From assembly GCF_050908995.1 (NCBI RefSeq), contig NC_135126.1, positions 10,540,001-10,604,000 on the forward strand: DNA of 64,000 nucleotides. Direction: 5' to 3'. Positions within the stretch are counted from its first letter, which is position 1; every line of letters starts with the position of its first letter. Positions 13,470 through 26,303 of this stretch are shown here, one piece after another. Origin of the DNA: Andrena cerasifolii (Eukaryota > Arthropoda > Insecta > Hymenoptera > Andrenidae). A program made the translations under genes and the position numbers. The notes below the pieces were generated by a model. The model saw only the letters and a program-made list of their open reading frames with translations, did not search any database and was not told the origin of the DNA.

Positions 13470-14604
13470 ACAAAGTTTTTATTCTCACTTTCCGCACCCT
13501 CCGGGGAGCGTCGAGTGTCCAATCGTTCGTTAAAAACTTCTTCGAGGATCCTCCTACAGGCTTCTCTCGCCACCGGGGATTAACGAAGCTACGGATGGAC
13601 CGGTAGGCGGAAGAAAAAACAGAGTTACGCTGTGGTCGACCATCGAGTTTCTGGTCGGACGATCAAAAACGCGCGGCGAGACCACGAAAATATTCGTTTC
13701 GGCGTTCGCGTGGCCCGATAAAACCAATATCCGCTTCGGGGCTGCCTATCGCGTCGAGTTTGCGGTTGTACACCGAAAACAGTTTTGATTATTTCACGGG
13801 GAACAATGCGACGGTACACTGGCTGGGTTCCAGGAACTTTCTCCCTCGGAATTACTAGCTCGTCGTCAATTCCCCGTGTATTAGCGAGGCGGACGTTGTC
13901 CAACCGAATCTCGTGCGAAATGCATACTGAGAATTAATGACACCGACACGGGGGAACGGAGAATGGAGATAAAACTTGTTGGCAGAATACAGGAAGTTTC
14001 AGTTTGTCGAGCACATACTCTTAGCCAGAAAGCACTTACACCCACGTTTATTATATACGCGTGGAATTCAATTCGTTTCCCCTAATTAGCCCACAAAGAA
14101 CGCGTATCCTGTCTGCTTTGCTCAGTCATTCCACTGTGAAGGATGACGCGAGTGTGCCCGAAAAGATTGCACGACTCGGAAGATTGTCGGCGAAACGTAA
14201 TCGAGCTACGAGCGAGCAATTTCCGAGAGTGGTTCGTCCACGTTTCGGCCGCATCCTCCCGCGCAATTCCGCGGCTCCTCGAGCGGCTGATACCGTAATA
14301 CGGAGCTTTATGCCGACTCGTAAAAGTCTCGCGGACCGAAAAATTGCGCGGCACTCGATGACTGGAATAAACTCCGTACGAATTTCCACGGCGGCGGAAC
14401 GGAATTATACATTGTCCGGGTGGGGAATAAAGTCCCCGGCCGTGCCCGAAATTCGAATCTAACACACCGAGGCGAGCCAACGGTATTCTGCCGGTGGTGG
14501 CTGAGAAAAATAAGCGCTTCCAAATCGTATTGGTCACGGCCCTTAAGTTCGCCATGGCCACTTTGCTGCGGTTTAAGTCGCTGTTTCTTGTTACGGTCGG
14601 CGAG

Positions 14605-14770
14605 AGGAGGAAAACAGAAATGGATGGGAATGGGTGAGGGGTTGAAGGAGAGGGACGTGTTGGGGAACCGAAGGAGACGAGGAATCGAGAAAGAGAGAAG
14701 ACGAGGAAAATGGGAGCGAAGGTAGCGAGAAGAAAGCGTGCGAAGGAGAAACGGAGCGTAGAAGTCAGAC
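14605..14770. repeat. Long purine-rich tract
   Basis: About 165 bp of plus strand is dominated by A and G, with units such as GAGGAAAAC, GAAGGAGACGAGG and GAGAAAGAGAGAAGACGAGG. It has no fixed period, so it is low-complexity rather than a tandem array. Because it lacks stop triplets in most frames on both strands, it artificially lengthens several open frames across it. Confidence 0.7.
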
Positions 14771-17700
14771 GAGGAGGGAAGCCTCGAAAAATGGTCCGCC
14801 ACGCGGTTCGACACTCGCCCTCCCCCTGCCCTCTTTCATTCCGTCCCTCTACCATTCCGCTCGCGAGCCGACGATGCAAGACGCTAATTTTCTTCTTACC
14901 GAGGCGGATATGCGAAGGCACGAAAGGGATCGCGTGTATACCCCTTGTTCCCGAGCTCGCCAAGCGCGCCGCTACACTTTCTTCCCCCAGTTGATTGTAC
15001 TCGATCTGGTTAACACGTTCCCGGAATACGCTCGAAAGTGTTATTTAGGCCGGCCGGAGGAAATTACGAACGGTGCTTGGCGGAGTGCAAATAACCGGGG
15101 AATGGGAATGCTTTCGTGTCGGCTGGGGAGATATTATTTTAGGGAAACGCTGTTGCGTAAGATTCCAGCCCGTTACCGGCCCTCCTCGCTCTGCTTAATT
15201 ATTCGGAAGCGACGTTAGACGGTTTCACCGGGCTCGGCGACGATTCTTCTTCGGAGCGAGCAGTTAACGGCTCAACCGCGCATGCATGCGGAAAAAAGAA
15301 ATCGGCTACCAGCCCCGGACGATTTATCCCTCCCCGGGAACCATAAATATTTTTCAAACGCAAGTCTCTCCGCGGGAAATCCCTGGTCTCCATTCGATCG
15401 GAAGCTCTCGCTAGAGATCGGTGGCGCGTAACGCCGGAATGCAAACGTCATCCCTTAAATTACCCCTTCCCGAGCAGAAGCTCGCGGCACGTGTTCCCAT
15501 GCCTCTTGCGGAGCGTTTAGAACGTATCCGTAGGTTTATTATGCTAGCACAGCCACCGCATCATTAATAATCGTCGAATCGACGCACCCCTGCGAGCGGC
15601 CAGCGGCCAAGTAATTGGAACGTCGAAACGGTCGCCCTCGGGGGCTTTTTCGTTTGAAATCCAAAACTTGCAGCCCCGACGCCGGTCTCAGAAACTTTCA
15701 TCGGGGCTCGGGCAAATCGTCCCGCGTCTGTCAACACGGGAATCACGGCGGCTGGAGTGGAGGGCTGGCGAAAAGCTCGCGAACGACGATGAAGCGCCGT
15801 TGCACGTGCCGAACGACACCGCGACACGTGCCGCGTGCACGTGACCGGGAAACGGAGCTCGCACACCATCTGGAAAACGTAACCAAGAAGCGTTTTCAGC
15901 CTGTTCTCGACGACGGCGGTCGTATCGCCCGGTGTTATCTTTTTAGTGGATATCGAGACGAGACGGAGGTTATTGGAAACGCGTATAAGTCTGTGGAATC
16001 GTTGGTAGTCTCGGTAGTTGCCATCGCTGCTTTGGTCAGCGAAATATTGCAGAGGCTGCGCCATACCTCTGACATCCTATGCTTCAGTAGCATATTAACT
16101 TCAGCATCGGATGATCAGGCTTCTGTTGGGCATCGGTGGCAAATGCTCCATCTCCACCACCCGCTCGAACGAACGTATCAGCTGATCGATGCAACAGATA
16201 TTGCCAAGAAGTAGCTATCAATTAAAATGCCAATTCCCTGGAACATTCCTCGTCGAGTTTCATTGCATTCAATTCCCTCCGTAGCCATGAAACGAAGTAG
16301 CAGTTTAACTCCCTTCCAGGTAGAAGTTCCCGCGTCCTTCACTTTGGGCAATCGAAAAATATTGCTTTATAATGTGTATCTCGTTGTTTTATCGCGACGC
16401 TGTAGCCGCTCCGTGAATCCCCGCTGTATCGTTCTACGGATCTTTATGGCGATTCCGAAAAGTTTACTGCGTTCTAATCGGCGATTCGCTCGGCGTCGCC
16501 AGGACGTCGCCCGATTGCTGTTCCGTGTTCCGAGATTACGCGGCCGGAAAATTTGCGCTTTATGACGGGCGGACGAATCGCCTCGCGGTCCTTCGACGGC
16601 AACCATAGCGTCCTTAATGGTCCCGGCCGCGCCAGGCAACGCTAAAGATAGACACGTTATAAGAGCTCGCGCTGTATCCCGCTGATGCATCGCGGCTCGA
16701 TTACACGCGGCTACAACCCTGGAATCGTACGCGTTTAACGACTCACTTATCGCCGCGTTCTGGGAGGTCACGATTCCGAACGGACGCACCTTGGCCGAGC
16801 GTTCTGTCGTTTCATTCGCACGGTTTCTTTCAGAGAGCTTCGGATGTTTAGCGAGTTAGGTATACACAGTTCCCTTCGTTAATGGAGTATTTCTTCATCA
16901 TCTACCACGGCCTCACTGTACACTTTGTACACGCGATACCATCTCCCATCTTCGCAAATTGCTACGCGAACGTGTCTAAACCGAAATCAAAGCGCAGAGG
17001 TAAAAAGATCCCTTATTGTGCCTGGCCAGGTGTTTACTCTATGTCGCTTGTCTCTAATGGGTGATCGGTGGGTGTCCCGTAACGTATTCTGGTTGTGACA
17101 GGCGGTTACACAGCCGATGCGTGCACAGACAGCACGTAGCACCAGGGCCGAACACTTCCTTGCTGGACAAGTACGCACACGTGTAGCGTCGTGTGTAGAG
17201 TGGCGTGTCAACAATTAGGAGGATCAGCGTTTGAGAACGTCCGGCGCTGATAACGTCTCTCAGGCTACAGGGTCCACGTAAGGGGGCCCTCGGATTTCAG
17301 ATCACAGCCTAGCGGAGGAGGATCCGCTGGATCCGTGTGTGGGAGTCTCGTGTCCGATCATTAGGGAGATCCTATCGGGATTGTAAGTCACTCAGTCACT
17401 CGCTCAATCCTCCTCTCGATTACTCGGAAAGAGTCGGCCTACCGGACGAAGCCGTTCAAGTTCTTCTGCGTTCTTGCCACGGGAAGATTGCCAAGAGGAG
17501 GAGAAGAATGGAGCACGAAGCAGGAGCGCACACGGTGCTTCCGTGATTCACTTCCCAATTATGCGGATTTTTTTAGAGCTCCGAGCTGTTGAGCAGGTTC
17601 GCGGTACCAGAACGGCAGGGAAATAATGCAGGATTATATCTGTGTACTAACAGGTGAGATGTTACGTCGGAGATTCGACTGACAAAAAGCATCGGACTTC

Positions 17701-20700
17701 CCTGTAAAGCTTTTATTATCTGACGGAGCTTTTGTTCGGGGCTAAATCGAGTGCCAGTACACGCGATCACGAAGGCTTAAAAAGATTCATTGAGGTGGTT
17801 ACATTGTCAGACTAAAGGTTTCTGGGTCATCCGTCTTCGGTTGGCTACTAGACTCCATTCTTGCCCCAAGGTGGTAATTAAGTCTTCGAAGACCGATGGA
17901 AATTCATGGTACCGTTTCCACTGCTTCTCTCCTCCTTTCTTTTCTCGAAGCTTTCCAATTACACGCTCCGAACACTTCGCTCGGCTTGTAGGAAAGAAAC
18001 AGTATCGGTGTAGGAGCGGAATATCGGGGGAAAATTGCCGCTCCTTAAAGCTCCAGGAACGGTAACTTCTTGCGCGAGTTTCGGGCTTTTGTTTAAAAAA
18101 CACCTGCGCTGGCCCCGTTTCCAAGCTTTGAGCGGTACAAATGAGTATATCGTGGCTCCCGCAATTTCGCTTGAGCGACGTAACTTACGTCAACGCGATT
18201 GCCTGGGAAATTATTGGCGAACGCCTCGGGCGAGATTCGAGAAAATTGGCTGCGGCATCGTCCATCGCTCTGCGCCCGTAGAACAGTGGAAAATAACTAT
18301 GGAAAATTAGTTTGACAGTGTTCACCGCGCATCACACATTCCTTCCGCGGTAAGTACGTACTAAGGATGCTCTTAGAAAAGCAATTCCGCGTCTTCGCAA
18401 TATATTCGCTGGTACCTTGAAATTTAATTAGACCGGTGGGAAAACTGTGCTGTACGCCAGTTCAGGTGCCGCGTGAATTCAGCATCGAGACTCGAGGCTG
18501 TTTTCAATAATTCACCGCTTTGAATGCACATTTTCCAAACGAAAGTTTGAAAATAGGAGGACGCGTAGCCTCGCCATCCGGTAACTAGCACACCGTGCTC
18601 GGAGATAATAGCAACACGCGCTTGTGGATCCCTTTTGAACACCATCAATAAAGTCGGGATGGAGCAATTTCACGTGCTATCGTCGTTATTAATACCCCGT
18701 TCCATGCTCCACTTATTATTCGCCGTTTCGCTGTTTATCGGCGACAATGAAACACTTTCGCGGCGCCTCGATGCGCCGGGGCGGCGGATAATTACTCGAA
18801 TCGGCAGGCAGCTTGAAATATGTTCGACCGTGGACCGTGGACGGCGGCCAGTCGATGCCCAATAAAGCGCGGAAGATGTTATTTTGTGGCGATCGGCTTT
18901 GTGAACGAGGCTTAAAGAGGTGTACACGGGTGAGATATAGCTCCCTGAAAGCGGTCCGCGTTATTAACCCCCGGTAAGAGCACACGGCGGGGTATCGTGA
19001 TTGCCGATCGTCAGTGCCTATGGGGGCTTTTTCGAGTGAATCATCGCGATCCGCTGTCTGCAAAAATTACGATCACACGATCGTGTCCTTCCTTTTTCCC
19101 CCGGCCATTCACTTGGGCTCCGCCGAGACCGTGCCTCCGCTCTCCTCCATCTTTCGCCGAGCGAGTCGAAAAACTCTCTCGCCCGAACCGTCCCTCCAAT
19201 TTCCTTCAGCCTGGTCTCGGTGCGGACCTCTGGGAGCCAATTTAACCCGATGCCCGGCGATCGGCCGCGCGTAATCACCGAATGCACGAAGACCAGCATA
19301 AAGGAAACGGTCGTCGGCGATCAAACGACCTGCCCTCGGAAAATTGACTGTTTCGCCAGCTTCAGAGGTGCCTGGGATATCTCGCCCCCACTCTTTGTCG
19401 CTTTGATGTCCGTCGCGCCACGAGGTCCGCGCGCGAACCACCCGGGAGGAAATTCATTCGGGTTCGTTTTTAATTTCTACCAAACGGATTTAGGGACGAT
19501 CCGGGCGGACGCGAGCGGCTCGGACATGCATAATGACCGGCCGCTACGGGGGAAGCAGAAAGGAATCCATCTTGTCGGGAAAGTTATTAAGTCGGGCCCG
19601 ACCGTTCGCGAAATGAACTTCTTTAGAGGCAGCACCGACAAACGGCTATATTGCATCGGACTTTAAAATGCGTTATTTAACGGCGCCGATACAAAGTATT
19701 CGCGGCAACGTCATCTGCATGACTAAAAATCACCTCGGGGCCGGGAGCGCTCGGTTACCAGGGCCCTTTGCGCTCTTTTTAACCGGGCAGAACACACAAT
19801 TGCCGACAATCTCGTTTCCGTGCCTCTTTCACGCTTCCTCGCGTTCAATTACGCCCTGCCCGGAGTCAACGTTGGCCCTCTCTTGCGCGCTGACAAGCCT
19901 CGATCGACCCTTGTCGTCGCTTAATAAATAAATATATTAAAAATTGGTCTGAAAATGAAAACCACGCCGGCCATGGAATCCAGCATACAACGGCATATTC
20001 TTCGGCAAACATCCTTCGAGCTCGATTTCAAGTGAACTGATTTTAGCTGCCCGTCGATTAAACAGCCGAAGGGTTAAGTTAAATTATCGTCGAATTGTTT
20101 ATCCAAGTTCGAAACGCGCGCGCACGTACAGAGACGGGGATATTGCGAACACGTAGAGCCGATCCACCGGATGTGCCCGATGATCCCTCATCCCCCTTCC
20201 TCGTTCGCCGTCTCCCGTGCTTCACCCTCTTCCTCTCTTGTCGCCCTGCTCGCGGAATTATTAAAACTCGAACCAGCCACTACGACACCGATATATACGC
20301 TTATTTCGCGGGGCTGGAGGGTACACATACCGGGTGGCCGCCGGGCAGAAAACAATAAAGCCAGGCTATCATCCGGGACGGCAGTTCCACCACTTCAACT
20401 TCCTCCTCTCCCTCTCTTTTTCCGCGTCCTCTCTCGAACCTTCCACTTTGGTCTACGAGCGGCCGGTGCCTCGCTCTCCATTCAATTTAGATCCCACTTA
20501 CGCCCTCCATCCTCGCCGTACGTCCGTCCGCGTATATACGTCATATTTATTCTATTTATTGTAAGCCGATCCCATCCCCGGGCTTGAGTTAATATTTTCC
20601 TACGAGATCGCGGCTCCCACCGCCTCCCCTTCCGCCCTGCCTGTTTTCCGTCGGCGATCGCCGTTTCCGCCGAGCGTCGCCACCACCCCTTGTCCCTCTG

Positions 20701-20879
20701 CCAACCATCCCCCAGACCTGTGCTTTACCGTACGGCCGCAGAGGGTTCGCGACCAGACATGTAATTTCGAAGTTCGAGGAGGAGGACCGTGAAAAATAGC
20801 CACTGGGTATTAGTTATGAACGATCTGGCGATGTTGACGAGGGCTGCGGCTACCTCGGCGCTCTTTGATGAGCTCGCCC

Positions 20880-21830
20880 AGCGAGCTTTGCTCTGCACTT
20901 GATATAAAAAATTGAAAAATGTTTTTTAAGCATTTTGTCCCCTGACAACGTTAGACTTCTAGGCTGGCTTTACGACGAGCGCTTCAGCGAGGAGAGGAAA
21001 TTTTCGAACAGTAGATACTTTCTTCTAAAAGGACAATCTTCGGCTGGCGAATTCGTTTCTTTTACTTGCAATCAACTAAACAGTATCATCTTTAATCTAA
21101 ATTCATGTTTTTTCATTACTTCCTTTGTATTAGACTTCAGATTCAAATTTAACGCATTTAAGATGCTTCTTGATTTGAATTCGAGCTTTGTGAAATCGCT
21201 TTCGGTGGCCACGTCTGGTTAGACTGCTACAACTTTGATACTCAGCCACCTCGATAGAGATGTGGCCGAAGATAGTACGATCTCGAAACCCTTGTCCGCC
21301 AATTAGGTAAATTCAATATAATTAAGTATATTCTACCCGGCTGGTAATCTCGTGAGGCATCGGTCTAACCCAGGGGGACTCGTGAGTCCACCGTGAGCTG
21401 GCTCGATCTACTTCGCCCGAGTAGGCTTCAATTTTTCGTTGAAGAACTAGATGAATATATATCATAGTCTGTCGGTCTATCGTGAAAATAGTTGACTGAT
21501 GCATTTCAATTTTAGCAATTTCATTACTGTAATGTCAAAAAATACTATGTAATTGCAAAAAGATGATCGACTTGCGATGAAAAGTTAAAATAGAATTTCT
21601 TTTTTTTTATTAAATACCCCAATAGCTTCAATTCTAATTTACACAATACGACTATAAACAGTGTCCAATTTCTAAAAGCTTCTCACATCAGAATACATAA
21701 CAATGCGTCCACAATATCATTACATTTATATTACTCATTACATCTCGCCTATCCCTTTCCTCGCTTTTTACTTCCACTTTACATCCCTCTGCCCCATTCC
21801 TCCTATCCGCCCTTGCCCTCCCCCCCCCTC
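20880..21830. other. AT-rich island of unknown origin, with decayed coding-like frame on minus strand
   Basis: This block is clearly richer in AT than its flanks, as are the mobile elements elsewhere in the window, but I found no terminal repeats or target duplication. On the minus strand one frame runs from 21504 to 21130 and is broken only by two clustered stops near 21313-21324. It contains pieces such as SPWVRPMPHEITSRVEYT and, after the stops, FGHISIEVAEYQSC and HKARIQIKKHLKC. I do not recognise the family. Near 21600-21615, read on the minus strand, AATAAA runs into an A-rich stretch. It could be a decayed retro-element or pseudogene. Confidence 0.3.
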
Positions 21831-24800
21831 GTTCCTTAAATAGGCGCTCACCTGATCGAGATTCATATCGAGCAGGTCTTTAAGATAATGATTCGCGCGA
21901 ACGATGCGTTAAGCCGCGCCGCGTTTCAGCTACGAGCCACACTGTCGGTGGTAACAAGATATAATAATCACTGTCATCAGCACCGCCTCGTATAAACCCC
22001 TCTTCTTCGGGGCCGCGTTACGAGCCGCGCCGCAACCGACCGCCTCGCTCGATCGCATGAAAAACTTGCCTCGTCGACTGGAAAAAAGACCGTCGCTCGG
22101 TTTGCCGGACGATTATCGGGCGAAATTGTGAGTGGGACGAACGGAATGCTCGATATAAACGAGCGACTGTCAGCCGTGCCTTTACGCGACGACAAATTAA
22201 TTGCATCCACCGACGGAACGCGTGTTGATTAACGAGGAAAATATTTGCGCGTGCCTGTTTCATTAGCGTTCATTGTAGCCGGCGATTTATCAGATAAATA
22301 TTTCCTAACCGCTGCGCGCGAAACTTTCTTCCGTCTGCCGTTCGTCAAAGCGGTGCTCTCGCTGGGGAAGATGCACGTCGATATCTAATCACCATAAATT
22401 GCTGCAGAACTTACCAGGATAATGGATTAGGATAACAGTGACGTGTTTCACGGGAATTTTCACTTGTACGTTCTCCAGCTGCGATGGCTCGCCGAGATTA
22501 ACATTTATCGTTGCTCCCGATCGTGATCACTTTCCACAGCGCGACACGTACGATCGGCTCCCTAGGAACAGCAGAAATCCTCCTGATCAGCGTTTCCTCG
22601 AAAATCCCTCGATTTTTCCAACTGGGAATCCTCTCTTCCTATCTTTAGCACGGATCCAATACGGATCGGAGCGGAGCTGGCGTTATTAAGGCGGCACGTG
22701 AGGAAGCCCGCCCTGAAATTATAAAGACGCGGCGGATACCTTCGAATTGAATCGTAGAATTCCATGTCTGTATACGAGAACCAGTGCCGTTCTCCTGTCC
22801 CCTGTAAGCGTGGCAGCCGACAAATGACTCATAGAAAAGAAATTAATTGCCCAACCCATCGGTGAGTCAAGTAGGAGGCAATCTGTCGAAGAAAGAAGCC
22901 AGTTGTCGCCTTTCGCAATCATTCCTCTGAGGAATTCCAACCGCAGGATATCCAATCGAACCTCGGCCACATGTTTCGCTACTAAGTTCTACCTTCGGAT
23001 TAAGACGAGCTGTAAATACCTCGGCGGAAGATCCCTTACAAATTGCTAATCCGGCGCGAATCAAGGCCGAGGTCGCTTCATCGTTGCTTTATTGCCGAAT
23101 CGTCGTGCACGCTCGGATAGGGTGGACCGATTTACAGGGGCAAGTTAGGGGACTCCTCCAGCGTTACTTAACTAACCGACTCGAAGCCTCTCCCGTTCGG
23201 TGCATCGGAGGCTAGCGTGCGCAGGTAGCTTGATTTAACTGCGCCCGATTCGATAACGAACCGGGTAACGAACGTACCGGAGTCCAAGGAGGATTTCGTT
23301 AAATCGGATCATTTGTCACGTCCCCACGGTGCCAGTTGTATCGCACTGGCTCACGTTCGCTACCAGCGGAGACCGTCAGATTGTATCGTGATCGAAACCG
23401 GGTCGGCGTTGATTGGCGTTCCACGATGCGTTCGATTTGAGCCGCGTGAACCGGCAGCAACAGCGACGCATGTTGAAGCAGGCCACGCTGAACACCAGGA
23501 GGACCGAGTTTCATCGACGAATTAAAATTGATCGATGCTGCCCGGTAGTGGCTACCTACACAAGCGTTCCTTCTCGAGATCTCGGACTTCGTAAAAGACA
23601 GCGTCGATACACTGGACCGCTGTGCGTACCTTGAACAGTGAGAGATGTCTCGAAAATTCTGGGCCGCATGTTGGTCCAATTCCCGTTCTAACAGATACCT
23701 ACAGGATGTCGGTCACGGAAATTTAGAAAGCTGCTCGCTCCGGCAGACGTGATGCCTCAGCCAATTAAATTAACAGGCGCACGACGGCTCCTCTGGCGCC
23801 CGAGGAGATCACGGATCCACGGATCGATCTAATCGCGGAATGATTTTCGGCGATCGGCAGAAACTGCGGCGGGAAGCTTTTCCCAGCCGTATTGCCGATG
23901 CAGCGAGCGTAGGTGGCTGCCTGATAAAGTCGGGCCGGCCGAAGGATCGGGAACCGGTGGAACGATGCCCGGGTCACTTCTCCGGTCACGTCTCGAGGAT
24001 CTGTAATTGAGGAGGATAGGAATCGGCGTCGTCGGTAAAGCGGTAACGACCGCGAGCGATTCGACTCCGAGTCCTCCTCGTCGTCGTCGATTCGAGCCAG
24101 AGTCATCCACCCTTTCGTTCGTGGGAAACGTGCTTACGGGTGGAGATCCACATCTTTTTATCTGCTTCGCGGCACGGTTACTTCGTGGCACGGTCAGATC
24201 GTGGATCGTAGATGGGAGATACAGGCCGATCGATCGGAGCTCAAGGATCTCGCCTGGTGTCTTGGTCTTGTTCCTCAACACAAGGAGTACTACCTACTCT
24301 TACTGCGACGACACTCGATGTTTCATTCTTTAATGAAAATTTACTTGCTTCAAGTGGTCTCTGATAGTAAGAGCATCGGGCTTCGCCGAAAGCAAATTAC
24401 GTTAGGAGCATTATAGATTGAGAAATAATTACGGGAAACGTGTTAATAGGCGGGAAACAGGACGTTCGGCGCTCGATGCCCACGGTCGTTATCTGATTAC
24501 CCGAAAAGGGAAGGAAATATTCCGGGGGCTTGGATCTGATCCCAGTCATCCGTTGCTCGATTCACAGTCGAGACAGCGCCGTCCTGGCCGAGCTTGAAGG
24601 AAAGGTCAACGGTTGCATCTTCCTGCCGCAACGTTACCAGCCCTCGTTGCTTCGCCTCGTGCATCCTCTGTCCTCCGTTCGTCCGTCTAGCTGCTACGTC
24701 CGTTTGTCTAGCGGGTTGTCGCTGCGTCGTGTTCGAGTTACCGGTACAGACGGACCGTTGTGTCCCTGGCGAGCCGCATGTAACGTGCAATCTTTGCCCC

Positions 24801-25885
24801 AGCCACGGCTGAATGCCGGCCTGTTACACGGAAGTGCATATAAGCGCGATTCCACGTGAACGAGAGACAACGGAGCGGCTGTCCGCGGACGAACGGTGAC
24901 GCTGTCGCGCGGGTTAACGACTTCGTGGAAAGCATTTTCCATCAGGTGGGAAGGTCACCGTGCCACCGTTGCGAGCGTACCCTGTACTCCTCGTATTCCA
25001 TCGTCGTTCCTCCCATTCCCATAAGCGTGCTGCTTTTCATCTGGGTCGCGCGACAGACGTAAACCGATTGCGTGCTCCTCTGGTAACCGCCTCTCGATTA
25101 ACAGAATAAGGCAGCCGAAGATTAAAAGGCAATTATGTTAATGGGGGAAGATTGAATGGCGGCCTGGGAGGATTAAGAACCGCAGTCGGTCACCGTAGTT
25201 AACCGTACGACGGCATAATAGCGAGGATTTAATAAAACACCTCGCGACAGGCTGCTGGAGAGGTTAGCCGTAAATCGGGGCCGTTCGTACGGTATACGAA
25301 ACCATCGGAACCGTCCGCGTCCGGCGGAAATTGTTCCCTCCAGGAGTGGCGCAACTACAATCGCGAGACTGGAGAAAGGAGCCGGGTAATCGATTCATTG
25401 AACGCGGCCAAACATATTGTCACTTTTCAGGCCCGGCGAGCGATCCTCGAGCCGGAGTACTTGAAAAATTCTATTACACCGTATGAATCACTGACAGGTA
25501 TTGAACGAAACTGTATTGTACGGCGGACGTGCGCCTACCAGACCACCGTGGAAACCGATCGGCGAACAAACGATGATATCGTGTGTACACAACCGGCTGG
25601 CCGGCCGGCTGCGCGCTGCATGAACGTCCAATATATTTCTAGCGGTTGTTACGAATGATTGGCAATTATCGATGCTGTCGCCGTGCTACCAATAACGCTG
25701 GCCAGAAAATCGTCAGGTTCACAACGACCGTTCCTGCCCGCACACGTACACGTGATCGTTCATACGTCGATCCTCGTTGCCGGACTATTCATTATTGGCC
25801 GTGTACCAGTTACACGCTCTAGCACTCGCAATCGCTCAGCCAGACGTTGCGTTAACATTACTTACCCCGGACATGTTTACAGCCC
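21831..25885. other. No confirmed gene; CpG-rich non-coding DNA
   Basis: I see no confirmed gene. Two minus-strand donor-like sites are present: CAG then GTGAGCG at about 21854-21845, preceded by 19 open codons, and CCTG then GTAAGTTC near 22417-22410. On the plus strand an acceptor (CACTTTTCAG, ending 25430) and a donor (GACAG then GTATTG, from 25498) enclose 67 nt that are open in one frame. An antisense pair of coding-like frames lies at 23299-23634. Confidence 0.4.
23299..23514 (-). CDS. Unrecognised small ORF candidate (71 codons)
   Basis: The minus-strand frame opens with ATG at 23514 and stops just below 23302. It begins MKLGPPGVQRGLLQHASLLL, continues with an amphipathic VHAAQIERIVERQ and ends in an NLTV-type N-glycosylation motif and a His/Arg-rich tail. 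I do not recognise it. The opposite strand is also open here (23413-23634) with equally coding-like content (DLSRVNRQQQRRMLKQATLN), so at most one is real and both may be chance. No promoter or flanking splice signal was identified. Confidence 0.15.
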   Translation of the reverse strand: MKLGPPGVQRGLLQHASLLLPVHAAQIERIVERQSTPTRFRSRYNLTVSAGSEREPVRYNWHRGDVTNDPI

Positions 25886-25893
25886 TATAAAAA
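25886..25893 (+). promoter_or_regulatory. Candidate TATA box
   Basis: TATAAAAA lies 33 bases before the A of an initiator-like GTCACAT (A at 25919), which is normal TATA-to-start spacing for animal RNA polymerase II promoters. It is the best candidate promoter for the possible first exon ending at 26412. This is inferred from motif and spacing only. Confidence 0.3.
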
Positions 25894-26303
25894 CACTGAC
25901 TATTCCAGTTGTTCCGTCACATCTGCCGGCGTGAAACAATCTTTCTGATTAGCCGTTGTTCGACAGCTCCGGGCTGTGTCTGGCCAGTTGCATGCCTTCC
26001 CGCGAGGACGTTCCGTTTCGCTCGCCTTCGCGCCTCGAGCGTGTCTGCCTCCTCGTTGCATCCGTTTATCGTCGAGTGGAATCTGTTATCGATTCGACGT
26101 CTCGGTAGAGAATCATTTCTGCGGGGCAGAAAGCGCGCGGCTTTCTGATAACGACGTCTTGAATCCGAGGAGTGGTTAGCGCGACTCGCCGTTTCTTTCG
26201 CGTCGGTGTGCAGTGTTGCGCTCTGGATGCCGGTGCAAAGTCACGCGGCGACCGCCAAGTATTTAAGAATAGCGCGACTCCGAAGGATCGGGCCACCTTA
26301 GCA

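Larger units (their letters stand above)
11906..20879. other. No recognisable gene; CpG-rich non-coding DNA with biased tracts
   Basis: I see no recognised gene in this 9-kb stretch. It contains a polyC run (13457-13469), a strongly pyrimidine-rich zone (about 13050-13250) and a long purine-rich tract (about 14605-14770) that keeps several overlapping frames open. The longest, a 293-codon minus-strand frame ending at 14082, has no recognisable domain. A 199-codon plus-strand frame (15615-16214) overlaps a 166-codon frame on the other strand and is also unrecognised. A small acceptor-donor pair lies at 16834-16859. Confidence 0.45.

Noticed and set aside
14082..14963. Longest open frame, 293 codons on the minus strand
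   Set aside because: It crosses a long purine-rich tract that lacks stops on both strands, is rich in Arg, Ser and Phe with no recognisable domain, and overlaps other long frames. An acceptor-like site inside it (GCTTATTTTTCTCAG, near 14503) is not matched by a clear donor.
15615..16214. 199-codon plus-strand frame, with a 166-codon antisense frame
   Set aside because: Both strands are open in the same CpG-rich DNA and neither product resembles a known family; odorant-receptor similarity was considered and not found.
16300..16330. Second recursive-splice-like site (CTCCCTTCCAG then GTAGAAG, plus strand)
   Set aside because: The pyrimidine tract is short, and GTAGAAG is a poor donor compared with GTAAGTAC at 50171.
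22381..22500. Minus-strand open stretch ending at CCTG then GTAAGTTC
   Set aside because: The donor is good and the peptide looks natural, but there is no acceptor or start codon upstream before a stop.
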